64,000 nt of DNA from a virus (IMGVR_UViG_3300036770_004568:18611-82610); one strand, 5' to 3'. Counted from the stretch's first letter, positions 16,554 through 25,239 are shown. The notes: a model not told the origin generated them from the sequence alone. Numbers and translations are program-made.

Positions 16554-18860
16554 ATGTCCTCGATCCACATTGTCAAGCGCAATAAGTCCAAGGAAGCCTT
16601 TGATATCGCCAAGATCAGAAAGGTGGTGCAATGGGCCTCGGCTGGTCTCGATGTCAACCCGATGGAGCTGGAGGCCAACCTGGCTCTCCATGTCAAAAAT
16701 GGCATGACCTCTAAGGAGATTCACAGCACCCTCATTGATACGGCGCTGCGTCTTACCTCACCCCAGGAACCTGACTGGCGGCTGCTGGCTGCTCGTTTGA
16801 AGCTCATCGACTTCTACAAGGACGTGCATCTGCGCCGGGGAATGACCTATGAGTATCGCTATCCCAACTACCTCGATACGGTCAAGCTGCTGGTGAAGCA
16901 GGGTCTCTATTCCCCTGTGCTGCTGGAGAAGTACACCGAGAAAGAGCTGATCAAAGCTGGTCAATTTATCAAGCAGGACTATGACCTGGAGTTTGACTTT
17001 GCTGGGATCAACCTGATGATCAAGCGCTACATGATCGAAGGCCCTAAGGGTGTGATGGAGATGCCGCAAGAAGCACTCCTCTCCGCTGCCCTGCTGATTG
17101 AGCAGGACCAGCCCGATGATGTGCGTCTGAGCCGGGTCAAAGAGACCTACACCTACCTGGCCCAGCGCAAGATCTCACTGGCGACACCGATCCTGATCAA
17201 CTTGCGCAAGCCCAACGGCAACCTGTCGAGCTGCTTCATCACCAAGTTCAAGGACGACATCAACTCCATCTTCCACACCATGGAGCAGATCGGTCAGATC
17301 GGATCCAGTGGTGGTGGTGTGGGCGTGTGCGTCACTCCCATCCGTGCCCACGGCGCCCGCATCAAAGGGATTCCTGGTCGTGCCGGTGGAGTGGTGCCCA
17401 ACATCCGCACCATCAATGACATTGCCCTGTACTTCAACCAGGGCGGCAAACGAGCGGGTGCTGTGACCGTGGCCTTGGACAGTTGGCATCTCGACATTGA
17501 GAGCTTTTTGGAGCTGCAGACCGAGAACGGAGACCAGCGCTCCAAGGCCTATGACATCTTTCCCCAGGTGGTGGTCACGGACTACTTCATGGCGTGCGTG
17601 GATAACGATGCTGACTGGTATCTCTTCGATCCCCATGAGGTGCGCGACGGCTTTGGGATTGAGCTGGCGGATCTGTGGGGTTTGGAATTTGAAGAGGCTT
17701 ACAAGATGCTGTGCATGCAAGCTGAAGCGGGCGGCATTGAGCTGTACAAGGTCATCAATGCCAAGACCCTGTACAAGCACATCATGAAGACCCAGCTAGA
17801 GACGGGGATGCCCTATGTCACGTTCAAGGACACCATCAACCGTGCCAACCCCAACCCCCATGTGGGCATCATCCCCTGCACCAACCTGTGCGTGGAATCG
17901 TTCTCGGTGGTACAGCCCAGCTCGGTGAGCAACCTACGCCTGCGTGATGACGTGCTCTACGGCAAGGAGATCGGTAGGGAGTCCGAACCAGGGTTGATCC
18001 ATACCTGCAACCTGGTGTCCATCAACATGGCGAATGTCAAGTTGGAGGAGATGGAGGCGGTGTGCAGGACTTCGGTGCGGATCCTGGATAACTGCATTGA
18101 TATCACTGATGTGCCCGTGGTTGAAGGCTTCCGTCACAACACCCTGCTGCGCACCATTGGTGTGGGCCTGATGGGTCTAGCGGACTACTTCGCCTTGAAC
18201 AATACGAAGTACACCGAGGCTCAGCAGCTCACCGACGAATTGGCTGAGCATTTTGGGTACTGGACCACTAAAGCCAGTATTGATCTGGCCAAAGAGCGGG
18301 GTGCCTATGTCCTCTATGACGGCAGCACCTGGAGCCAGGGTCTGATCAATGGCAAGACGCTGGACTGGTACCGGATCAACAGCAAGACCAATGGTCTGCT
18401 GGATTGGACTCCTCTGTTTGAAGATCTGCAGATCTATGGGGTGCGCAACAGCCACATCCAGGCCATCGCACCCAACACCAGTAGCTCCATCGTGCAGGGC
18501 TGTACGGCTTCGGTGTTGCCGATCTTTAACCGCTTTTACATCGACAACAGCGGGTCCCAGTCTGTTCCTGTGGCACCTCCGTACCTCAAAGACAAGTTCT
18601 GGTTCTACCAGGAGTCCAAGTCCATTGACCAGAAGGTGGTGGTGGACATTGTCAGCCGCCTGCAGCAGTACACCGATACTGGGATCTCCATGGAGCTGCT
18701 GTTCAACCTCAACTCAGGCATTACGGCCAAGGACATCTTTGAGACCCACATGGAGGCGTGGAAGAAAGGCACCAAGGCCATCTACTACACCCGCAGCATC
18801 CAAAAGGACGCTGAAGCGGCCCATGCCGATAAGGAGGTCTGTCTGGCCTGCGCTGGCTAA
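16554..18860 (+). CDS. nrdA: Class I ribonucleotide reductase, large subunit
   Basis: The protein has 768 residues. An N-terminal ATP-cone (residues ~3-90, IVKRNKSKEAFDIAKIRKVV) would give allosteric activity control. The catalytic barrel keeps the expected residues: the first active-site Cys in NGNLSSCFITKF, the N-x-C-x-E loop in CTNLCVESF, the partner Cys in IHTCNLVSINM, and the tandem tyrosines of radical transfer in KAIYYTRSIQ. The C-terminus ends CLACAG, the swinging redox pair. It reduces ribonucleoside diphosphates to deoxyribonucleotides together with NrdB, supplying phage DNA synthesis. The nrdB gene starts 44 bases downstream. Nothing looks degenerate. Confidence 0.95.
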   Translation: MSSIHIVKRNKSKEAFDIAKIRKVVQWASAGLDVNPMELEANLALHVKNGMTSKEIHSTLIDTALRLTSPQEPDWRLLAARLKLIDFYKDVHLRRGMTYEYRYPNYLDTVKLLVKQGLYSPVLLEKYTEKELIKAGQFIKQDYDLEFDFAGINLMIKRYMIEGPKGVMEMPQEALLSAALLIEQDQPDDVRLSRVKETYTYLAQRKISLATPILINLRKPNGNLSSCFITKFKDDINSIFHTMEQIGQIGSSGGGVGVCVTPIRAHGARIKGIPGRAGGVVPNIRTINDIALYFNQGGKRAGAVTVALDSWHLDIESFLELQTENGDQRSKAYDIFPQVVVTDYFMACVDNDADWYLFDPHEVRDGFGIELADLWGLEFEEAYKMLCMQAEAGGIELYKVINAKTLYKHIMKTQLETGMPYVTFKDTINRANPNPHVGIIPCTNLCVESFSVVQPSSVSNLRLRDDVLYGKEIGRESEPGLIHTCNLVSINMANVKLEEMEAVCRTSVRILDNCIDITDVPVVEGFRHNTLLRTIGVGLMGLADYFALNNTKYTEAQQLTDELAEHFGYWTTKASIDLAKERGAYVLYDGSTWSQGLINGKTLDWYRINSKTNGLLDWTPLFEDLQIYGVRNSHIQAIAPNTSSSIVQGCTASVLPIFNRFYIDNSGSQSVPVAPPYLKDKFWFYQESKSIDQKVVVDIVSRLQQYTDTGISMELLFNLNSGITAKDIFETHMEAWKKGTKAIYYTRSIQKDAEAAHADKEVCLACAG

Positions 18861-18904
18861 CCAACCCCTCGAACCACGGATTCCCTCAATCAACAACCAG
18901 CACT

Positions 18905-19942
18905 ATGGAACGGCAGAAACTGTTTGATCCCACGGGCGACGATTCTCTGGAGACACGCTCAATCATTGGTGGTCATAGCACCAACATCCTCAACCTCAAC
19001 AATGTGCGCTTTCGCTGGGCACCCAAGTTGTACCGCACCATGCTGGAAAACTTCTGGGTGCCGGAGAAGGTCGATCTGAGCGGCGATAAGGAGTCGTACA
19101 AGAAGCTCACACCCGATGAGGAGATCGCCTATGACGAGATCCTCTCGTTTTTGATCTTCCTCGACAGTATTCAGACCAATAACATCGGGAACATCAACGA
19201 CTACATCACGGCACCGGAGGTCAAGGTGCTGTTGGCCATCCACCAGTACCAGGAAGCGATTCACAGCCAGTCGTATCAGTACATCATTGAGACGATTGTA
19301 GCAATGAACAAGCGCAACCTGATCTATGACTACTGGAGAAAAGACAACGTCCTGCTTTCTCGTAACTCCTACATTGCCAACATCTACCAGGCGTTCCTGG
19401 AGTCGCAGACCGATGCCAACTTTGCCAAGGTCCTGATTGCCAACTACTTGCTAGAAGGGCTCTACTTCTACAACGGATTTAACTTCTTCTACAACTTGGC
19501 ATCGCGTGATCTGATGCTGGGAACAGCTGAGATCATCCGCTACATCCAGCGTGATGAGCTGACCCACTGCCTTCTCTTTGAATTTATCATCAAGGAGATC
19601 AAGCGTACTCGTCCCACCTTCTTTGATGAGGAGGTGATCGAGGAGATGGTCAGGCAGGCTGTGGACCAGGAGATCACCTGGACCAATCACATTGTGGGTA
19701 ACAAGATCTTGGGGGTCTCTGAGGAGACAACGGATCAATACACCAAGTGGTTGGCCAATGATCGTTGGCGCAAGCTGGGGTTCAAGGGACAGCTCTACAA
19801 GGGCTATGCCAAGAACCCCTACAAGCACCTGGAGGCCTTTGCCGATACCGGTGGTCAGGGATCAGTGAAGAGCAACTTCTTTGAGTCCAGCATCACCTCC
19901 TACAACCTCTCCAGTGCGGTGGAGGGTTGGAATGACTTCTGA
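18905..19942 (+). CDS. nrdB: Class I ribonucleotide reductase, small subunit
   Basis: The protein has 345 residues. The ferritin-like core keeps the diiron and radical residues: Asp in LIFLDSIQTNN, E-x2-H-x3-Y in EAIHSQSYQYI (ligands plus the radical tyrosine), Glu in LLEGLYFYNGF, and E-x2-H in RDELTHCLLF. The retained tyrosine indicates a standard tyrosyl-radical subunit rather than a class Ic type. The C-terminal SAVEGWNDF is the tail that docks on NrdA. It forms an operon with nrdA and ends at the terminator at 19965. Confidence 0.95.
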   Translation: MERQKLFDPTGDDSLETRSIIGGHSTNILNLNNVRFRWAPKLYRTMLENFWVPEKVDLSGDKESYKKLTPDEEIAYDEILSFLIFLDSIQTNNIGNINDYITAPEVKVLLAIHQYQEAIHSQSYQYIIETIVAMNKRNLIYDYWRKDNVLLSRNSYIANIYQAFLESQTDANFAKVLIANYLLEGLYFYNGFNFFYNLASRDLMLGTAEIIRYIQRDELTHCLLFEFIIKEIKRTRPTFFDEEVIEEMVRQAVDQEITWTNHIVGNKILGVSEETTDQYTKWLANDRWRKLGFKGQLYKGYAKNPYKHLEAFADTGGQGSVKSNFFESSITSYNLSSAVEGWNDF

Positions 19943-19964
19943 GACGCACTGAGACAATCATGAG

Positions 19965-19991
19965 AAAGCCCCTCGAACCAGGGGCTTTTTT
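19965..19991 (+). terminator. Intrinsic terminator after nrdB
   Basis: The stem AAGCCCCT/AGGGGCTT with a 6-base loop is followed by six T. It lies between nrdB and the convergent gene at 20015. An A-run on the other side may let it act on both strands. Confidence 0.9.
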
Positions 19992-20014
19992 CATGCCTTC
20001 CGTTGGCTCGGAGA

Positions 20015-20458
20015 TCAGTGCAGCTCGCAGGCTCCTGTTGAACTCTCACAGGTGGGGCAGTACTCAGACTCCAGTGCCACGTCGTCGTAGGCGTCGGTCT
20101 CAGCCGGTGGGGGCACCAGCTCAGCAATGCGCTCCGAGAGGGCTGTGACGGTCTGATTAAGGCCTTCCAGCTCCTGTTTGATCTCACGGTTGCTGGTGTA
20201 GTTGAAGATGCCTTCGCGCTTGTTGAGGGCGTCAGGATCGTTCGCCATCAGGTAAGTGCGTGCGTCCTCATCAGTGGAAGAAGCAATGGATTCAAAGATG
20301 TTCCAGAGCACCTCACTGGTCAGTTCACGGGAGTTGATGCCGAACTTAGCGAGTTCGGTGTCCATCGACTGCATCAGATCAGCCGTCTCCCTGGTTTTGG
20401 CAAGGAACAGCTCCTTGTACTTCTCTTTCTCCAGGCCGTAGTAGTTCACGCTGCCCAT
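20015..20458 (-). CDS. Hypothetical helical protein
   Basis: I take ATG 20458 (MGSVNYYGLEKEKYKELF) as the start; an in-frame TTG at 20476 is less likely. The product is 147 residues, mainly charged helix (about 8-40 and 95-120 look coiled-coil). It ends with YCPTCESSTGACELH, where CPTC and a further Cys/His could bind zinc. It is convergent with nrdB across a terminator. No family is recognised. Confidence 0.6.
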   Translation of the reverse strand: MGSVNYYGLEKEKYKELFLAKTRETADLMQSMDTELAKFGINSRELTSEVLWNIFESIASSTDEDARTYLMANDPDALNKREGIFNYTSNREIKQELEGLNQTVTALSERIAELVPPPAETDAYDDVALESEYCPTCESSTGACELH

Positions 20459-20587
20459 GGTATTCGCTATTTGCAAATCACGAATCCAGTCTAACTAAAT
20501 TACAGAACTACGCCTTATCTCTAGCCACCAACATCGCGACCTGTGGAATACTTTCGCAAAGGGTGTGGGATGCGTGATGGATGCAAG

Positions 20588-22045
20588 AGTGCTTGACTAC
20601 TCCCTGCGCTAAAGCACAAGGATTCTCATAAGAGATTTCAACGATCATGATATTGTGGTAATAACCACAGCCTCATGCGTTGGGGCGAAGTCAAAGCGCC
20701 CCTAGCTGGTTTGCATTGCATTCCAGGTACATTGGCTTTACGACCAATGTTGTAAGCACCATTGCAGTCAGCATTGATGACTTCACCATTGGCGGCTTTG
20801 TAGAGACCACGAGTAATACGTCGTCCTGATGGTTTCCAACACTCGGGTTTTTCACCGTATACGGGAATCACATCAAGATCTAAGGCTGATGCCTTAGACG
20901 TATAACTTTCTTCCTGCTCAATGAACAGGATCCCATAGAGCTCACAAAGCTCCATGACTCGTCGTTTAAGACGAGCCGTGGGAATCTGTACAAACTTCTG
21001 GTTGTTTTTCTTGCCTAGATTAACAGACTGCTTTTGTCCTTTGTTCCAGCCAAACACAACTGTGCCAATCTTATGATCAAGACAGTATTGAATCACTAGT
21101 CGGGCTGCTTTGTTGACAGCGTCACGCATTTGACGGTTACGTTTAGTTGTGACACGATCAAGCAACTTAGACCAAGATCCATGAGGTTTAGACTCCTTGA
21201 GAATACTGACGCGTTTGTTGTACCACTGATTCAGTGATTTCAGATGCCTACCATCAATGATGAATGAATGACCCATGGTTGATGCACAGGTCAACCAGTT
21301 ATCAATGCCATGATCAATTGCTAATGCATGTGATTGATCAAGATCTAGTGCAGATTGCTGTGCAGACTTACTGATCCATACTGCATCAAAGTAATCAGCC
21401 CGTGGGACAATTTGTAGTTCGCGGATACTGTCCCAATTTAGATTGGATGGGAAAGGAATGTAAATTTCTGGAAGTCCAAACCAGACTTTGCAATAGCGTC
21501 CGAGAGGAACTCGGACTTGGTTGTTTGTTAGCTTGAGCCAACGCTTAGGATAAATAACTTGGTACATACCGCCTGACTTACGGTATTTTGGCAGCTTAGG
21601 TTCATCAGGAAGCTGTCCTGTCTTCCATAGTTTTTCTAAAGCTCTATACGATTTAAATGATTCACCAACGCTGATACAAGTCTGTTGTGCAGAACTATTG
21701 AAGACAGACTTCATGTGAATATTGTCTTTCATCAATGTTGAAAGACGCTGTCCATTTGTAATTTGTGCAAGCGTTAGCTGACGTTTATTAGGTTTTGACT
21801 TAAAGTAAAGCTGTCTAGCAAGATAAACAGTACAGTTATACAGCTTATTGGATTCGCTGCATAAATATTGCAATACCGCCTTCAGTGACGGGTCACAGGG
21901 CAGCCGGTTGATCTGAGCGACGTATTGCTGAGCCATGGCACCAGTATACTAGGCATAGCAGGCATGACGTCAGCTAAAAAGTCTCAGATACTAGGCTACT
22001 GAAGCGCTTTTCCTCCCCGCCCTAAAGATCGGGGCTACCAAGCTC
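20588..22045 (-). mobile_element. IS200/IS605-like element encoding TnpB only
   Basis: Both flanks of tnpB have hairpin-containing ends typical of this group. On the right, a CCCCG/CGGGG stem lies around CCTAAAGAT (about 22015-22036). On the left, CCTGCGCTAAAGCACAAGG is followed by ATTCTCATAAG (about 20603-20632), just after the tnpB stop. There is no tnpA, so mobility would need a transposase in trans. The outer limits are estimates because these elements create no target duplication. Confidence 0.65.
20638..21936 (-). CDS. tnpB: TnpB RNA-guided nuclease, IS605 OrfB family, variant RuvC
   Basis: The protein has 432 residues. RuvC-I is ALAIDHGIDNWLTC with the catalytic Asp, and RuvC-III is INADCNGAYNIGRK with the final Asp. 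The RuvC-II position reads GTVVFGWNKGQKQ, with no Glu at the usual place; a downstream EESYTSKAS may supply it, as in TnpB groups with rearranged catalytic sites. The CxxC zinc finger between RuvC-II and III has lost most cysteines (only ECW remains). TnpB nucleases are guided by an RNA that overlaps the 3' end of the gene, here expected around 20590-20760. Activity is uncertain. Confidence 0.85.
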   Translation of the reverse strand: MAQQYVAQINRLPCDPSLKAVLQYLCSESNKLYNCTVYLARQLYFKSKPNKRQLTLAQITNGQRLSTLMKDNIHMKSVFNSSAQQTCISVGESFKSYRALEKLWKTGQLPDEPKLPKYRKSGGMYQVIYPKRWLKLTNNQVRVPLGRYCKVWFGLPEIYIPFPSNLNWDSIRELQIVPRADYFDAVWISKSAQQSALDLDQSHALAIDHGIDNWLTCASTMGHSFIIDGRHLKSLNQWYNKRVSILKESKPHGSWSKLLDRVTTKRNRQMRDAVNKAARLVIQYCLDHKIGTVVFGWNKGQKQSVNLGKKNNQKFVQIPTARLKRRVMELCELYGILFIEQEESYTSKASALDLDVIPVYGEKPECWKPSGRRITRGLYKAANGEVINADCNGAYNIGRKANVPGMQCKPARGALTSPQRMRLWLLPQYHDR

Positions 22046-22918
22046 AACTTAATCAGGTGTAGTGTGGTAGCTTGGTAAAGGCCTATCGAATGAAAAAGTT
22101 TTCCACAGGTTTATGGCTTGTCTCAGTGAGACTCGGTGAGATTAGGGGCTCTAAGTCAAACTCATAACGAGTATGAGTTGGGAATGGTAGCAATGTGATA
22201 CAAAAATAAGGGTGAGAAAACGAAGGACTTTGGAAAGGCGCTACATTGGTACGTGTAGTCAGCTGCGTAGTAGTGCGTAGAAATGGGGTAATTATGGTAG
22301 CAACGGTAACAAAGTGGTACTGAATTAATCAAAGTTGTTGTTCGTCTTGGATTGATAAGTACAGCTTGTGGATGTTACGTGAGACCGAAAAACGGTATCA
22401 CTGCGATACGGAAAAGGCCTCGGACCAGGGGTGTTTTGGTATCGCATTGATACAGAGCTGGGACGAGGAGTTTACAGTCTCAGATGAGACTCATAGTGGT
22501 AACGGATAAAAACGACAAAAATCGACTGAACGAGTGATTTCATTTGGTCTACCTAAAATATGGCAAAGTGTTCTTTCGCATGCGTGGTGGTGGCCAAGGG
22601 GGGTAGGGGGTTCAGGGCGTACCCCGGCAGGAACACTTTGCCACATTTCTGGGGAACTAATTAAAATTCCGTTCCGGTTGTTTTTCGTCGTTTTTTTTCG
22701 CGATGACCCCTGTTTTGGTATAGCTGTGTTACATTCAGGCCCTCAAACCTGTATCAACCACTACAAAAATCACTACAGCACTACACGTACTCAGTCGCCG
22801 TTGAGTGCATGTACTCGTGTATTTCAGCACTGCTGATGCCTTAGTACTTGTACTCAACACCCTATATTTCTACTTTTCCAAAAGCTTGCTAGCATTTAGT
22901 GACCAGTCACTAGGAGCA
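22046..22918. other. Non-coding region with palindromic repeats and a long inverted repeat
   Basis: There are 873 bases without a convincing gene. Three copies of a 16-base imperfect palindrome GGTA(G/T)C-N5-GATAC lie at 22186-22201, 22394-22409 and 22438-22453. CTCATA...TATGAG occurs at 22161-22176, and GTCTCA..TGAGAC palindromes near 22114 and 22478. A perfect 13-bp inverted repeat spans 22561-22643 with a G-rich loop. The layout suits a regulatory or replication-origin region. Which one it is cannot be decided from the sequence. Confidence 0.5.
22561..22643. repeat. Perfect 13-bp inverted repeat with a 57-base G-rich loop
   Basis: TGGCAAAGTGTTC (22561-22573) and GAACACTTTGCCA (22631-22643) are exact reverse complements. 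The loop holds runs of six, five and three G, separated by 2-4 bases, which could form a G-quadruplex. No T-run follows, so it is not an intrinsic terminator. Confidence 0.8.
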
Positions 22919-23566
22919 ATGGCCAGGACACTCAAGGGTGCCGATCATCGCAGGGGGAAGATCGAAGAGTTCTTGACGATGGTCTGTCTTCCAGACAGGA
23001 TTGACCGTTTTACCTACAAGGGTTATCCCTGTCCGAAAGGTCACATGCTTCGGCATCGCCACCATCACTGGTGTGTTCAGTGCGTTTCCAATATTGTCAA
23101 CAACAAATGCGGTATGGATGTCAATCTCACTGACATCTCTCATGCATCGTTCTATAGTCACTTTTTTCAGTGCGTTCAACCGCCACGCGGCTTTGATGAA
23201 TGCTGGCTGATGTCAGAAGACTTTCTGGCCATTAAAGACCGCAACTATCCACGACTGACGGCACTGACCTATCGCACAGGACTGGCAGGTGTTAGCAACA
23301 CCATCTCACTCACAAAGTTTGTCTATAACTACTTCTGGGGTGACGTAGGTGCATTGGTAGTTACTAGGACATGCAAGAACCCTGCCTGTTGGAATCCACT
23401 GCACATGAAGTCATGCTTCAACATGGCCAAGAGTCCAACATCAGTTGATCCTTTGCAGCTCAAGTATGACTCTGTCAAGAACATGCTCAATCACATGAAG
23501 CCGCGTTCTTTTGAGAGCGAAAAAGTTTTGTCTCCCGATCTTGCTGCTCGTCTTGCTGGACTCTGA
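22919..23566 (+). CDS. Degenerate HNH-like zinc protein, paralogue 1
   Basis: I choose ATG 22919 (MARTLKGADHRRGKIEEF); the longer frame from 22805 adds hydrophobic residues with no counterpart in the paralogue. The product is 215 residues. It has CPKGHMLRHRHHHWCVQC at about 37-54, probably a zinc ribbon. Near residues 140-160, GALVVTRTCKNPACWNPLHMKS resembles the C-terminal half of HNH homing nucleases (C-x-NP-x-CxNPxH). The leading His of HNH is absent. It lies 2 bases before its tandem paralogue. It is likely a former homing nuclease or DNA-binding protein. Confidence 0.65.
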   Translation: MARTLKGADHRRGKIEEFLTMVCLPDRIDRFTYKGYPCPKGHMLRHRHHHWCVQCVSNIVNNKCGMDVNLTDISHASFYSHFFQCVQPPRGFDECWLMSEDFLAIKDRNYPRLTALTYRTGLAGVSNTISLTKFVYNYFWGDVGALVVTRTCKNPACWNPLHMKSCFNMAKSPTSVDPLQLKYDSVKNMLNHMKPRSFESEKVLSPDLAARLAGL

Positions 23567-23568
23567 TC

Positions 23569-24273
23569 ATGCCACGCGTTAAGTACACGGACAATCTGCA
23601 TCTCTCTACAATTCAGCATCTGCACATTGCAATTCTCAAGCCTGATCTGATTGACGAGTTGTTCTATGTCGGCCAGGTCTGTCCCCTTGGTCATCGCTAC
23701 CGCCATAGGCAACTGCACTGGTGTTTGAACTGCGGACTCAAGGCCTATGGCAACCGGCCTCAAGCGGACCTCAACATGGTGGTCAAGGAGCACCGCACGT
23801 ACTTCATGAACGTGTTTGCGAACCTCCCCACGGATCAGCCCCTCGATCAATGCTGGGAGCTGCCTGAGGGCGTCCGCAAGCCCGGCAAGATGCAGCACTA
23901 CTCCTATCTGACCTACCGCACCCCTCAGCTTAAGCGGGCCGTCTCTGTGCCCCTACCACGGCTGGTGTATTCCCTGTTCTGGGGCGAGGTGGGTGCCGTC
24001 ACGGTTGTCTCGACGTGCAACAACCCGATCTGCTGGAATCCCTTGCATGTACGCAGCCGCTTCAATGTCAAACCCACGCCCAAGGAGCTGGGGCAAATCA
24101 TCTTGACCCCTGATCCATGGCGAGTGATGCAGTTTGAGAAACGCCCCATGACCTTGGAGAAGGAACGCTCTCCATCCATTGCGATCATCAAACCACCCGT
24201 GATGAACAAGGAGGTTGAGCCCGGATCACCATTCCGTCCCCTGGAAAGCCAATACATCCCTAAATTAGAATAG
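23569..24273 (+). CDS. Degenerate HNH-like zinc protein, paralogue 2
   Basis: The protein has 234 residues, starting 2 bases after the previous stop. It repeats the layout of its neighbour: CPLGHRYRHRQLHWCLNC, YLTYRT, LVYSLFWGEVGAVTVVSTC and then NNPICWNPLHVRS. The C-terminal ~60 residues are unrelated to paralogue 1. A tandem duplication followed by divergence explains the pair. The HNH catalytic His is not evident here either. If these proteins are active nucleases, the active site differs from the standard one. Confidence 0.65.
   Translation: MPRVKYTDNLHLSTIQHLHIAILKPDLIDELFYVGQVCPLGHRYRHRQLHWCLNCGLKAYGNRPQADLNMVVKEHRTYFMNVFANLPTDQPLDQCWELPEGVRKPGKMQHYSYLTYRTPQLKRAVSVPLPRLVYSLFWGEVGAVTVVSTCNNPICWNPLHVRSRFNVKPTPKELGQIILTPDPWRVMQFEKRPMTLEKERSPSIAIIKPPVMNKEVEPGSPFRPLESQYIPKLE
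24266..24271 (+). promoter_or_regulatory. TAGAAT promoter element
   Basis: TAGAATAG lies 22 bases before ATG 24294 and overlaps the end of the preceding HNH-like gene. It is part of the repeated TAGAAT set. Confidence 0.5.
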
Positions 24274-24293
24274 AGGGACTAGAAAGATATGGC

Positions 24294-25058
24294 ATGACAC
24301 AACGTAGCCGCAGTTACCACGATCCCCTGGACCTCGGTCTTTATGATCGAACATCCATTCGCTACATCAAGGGTCGGATTGGTGCTGAGAACAAAGGGCA
24401 GACGGCATTTCGCTGTACCAATGACGGTGCTTCCAATGCTTTTCAGAACGTCTGGTTCAAGGTGACGATCACGGACCCCGGCTATCTCATCTTTCTCAAG
24501 GATGACAACAGGGATAAGCGATTTTATTCCGTCAATGTCTATACGGCTGATTCTGAGCGGCGTCAATTGGCCTACCCCATGCTCACCGGTGATGTCTGTA
24601 GGAAGTTCGATAACATGGTAGCTGGCTTCTCATCGGATCTCTACAACATCTCTGATCAACGCCCAGAGTTAAGGGACCGGAACCGCACATCCCTATTTCC
24701 CTTGCCCAAGGGTTCCTATGTCATCAACATCTCGACCCAGCGCTGGGACATGTTTCGTTATGGCGTCTACATGATTCTGGAGATGCCCACGCAGACCGGC
24801 TATCTGGAACTGGAAACTGAGACCAACAGCATGCGTGAGTTTGCTTTGCAAGAAGCCACAACCCAAAATGTTCCAAAGTTCTTCTTGCTTGAGGATGCTG
24901 TGGTGGGTGTTCTGCAGCCGGTGCGGGAGCGCAGTGACCATGACGAGCGGGAATTGCGTGGTGCTTGGCGCGAGTCGTTTAAGGATGTGCCTTTCCCGAA
25001 GGAGATTCAAGATTACATTCGTGCCACCCAAGTTCCCGCTTCAGCTTGTTTCAACTGA
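24294..25058 (+). CDS. Hypothetical protein, possibly secreted-domain-like beta protein
   Basis: The protein has 254 residues with no signal peptide or membrane helix. Alternating short hydrophobic segments (FKVTITDPGYLIFLKDD, GSYVINISTQRW, VYMILEMPTQTGYLELETET) suggest a beta-sandwich. The C-terminus is charged and helical. It has its own TAGAAT promoter and directly precedes the tRNA cluster. I recognise no family. A virion or adsorption role would be a guess. Confidence 0.6.
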   Translation: MTQRSRSYHDPLDLGLYDRTSIRYIKGRIGAENKGQTAFRCTNDGASNAFQNVWFKVTITDPGYLIFLKDDNRDKRFYSVNVYTADSERRQLAYPMLTGDVCRKFDNMVAGFSSDLYNISDQRPELRDRNRTSLFPLPKGSYVINISTQRWDMFRYGVYMILEMPTQTGYLELETETNSMREFALQEATTQNVPKFFLLEDAVVGVLQPVRERSDHDERELRGAWRESFKDVPFPKEIQDYIRATQVPASACFN

Positions 25059-25080
25059 TTGACCATTGCTATACTTGATA

Positions 25081-25162
25081 AGCGGAGTGGAGAAGTAGGA
25101 TCTCGGGGACAACTAGATCACATCGGTCCCAGTCGCTGGTGCAAATCCAGCCTCCGCGTCCA
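25081..25162 (+). tRNA. tRNA-like gene with a 15-base anticodon loop (isotype not assignable)
   Basis: The sequence folds as a cloverleaf: acceptor GCGGAG/CTCCGC (25082-25087 with 25152-25157), U8, D-stem GAG/CTC with a GG-containing loop, anticodon stem GGGAC/GTCCC (25106-25110 with 25126-25130), a 4-base variable loop, and T-stem GCTGG/CCAGC. CCA is encoded at 25160-25162. The anticodon loop has 15 bases instead of 7, with no T at position 33. The T-loop starts TG rather than TT. It may be a decayed tRNA, a tRNA with a tiny insertion, or a tRNA mimic. Confidence 0.55.
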
Positions 25163-25167
25163 ATCAA

Positions 25168-25239
25168 CCAGATGTAGGTCAGCGGTAGACGGCTTGCTTT
25201 GGGAGCAAGAGGACGTTGGTTCGATCCCAACCATCTGGA
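25168..25239 (+). tRNA. tRNA-Pro (anticodon UGG)
   Basis: The acceptor stem is CCAGATG/CATCTGG. The anticodon stem CTTGC/GCAAG closes a 7-base loop TTTGGGA, giving anticodon TGG. The T-arm TTGGT-TCGATC-CCAACC is regular. The discriminator is A and CCA is not encoded. Confidence 0.93.

Noticed and set aside
22534-22836. 100-codon frame in the gene-free region
   Set aside because: It crosses the inverted repeat and G-run region, has Trp/Gly-rich low-complexity sequence and no family. It is more likely non-coding.
22805-22918. Longer start for the first HNH-like gene
   Set aside because: The extra residues are hydrophobic and have no counterpart in the tandem paralogue. ATG 22919 aligns with it.
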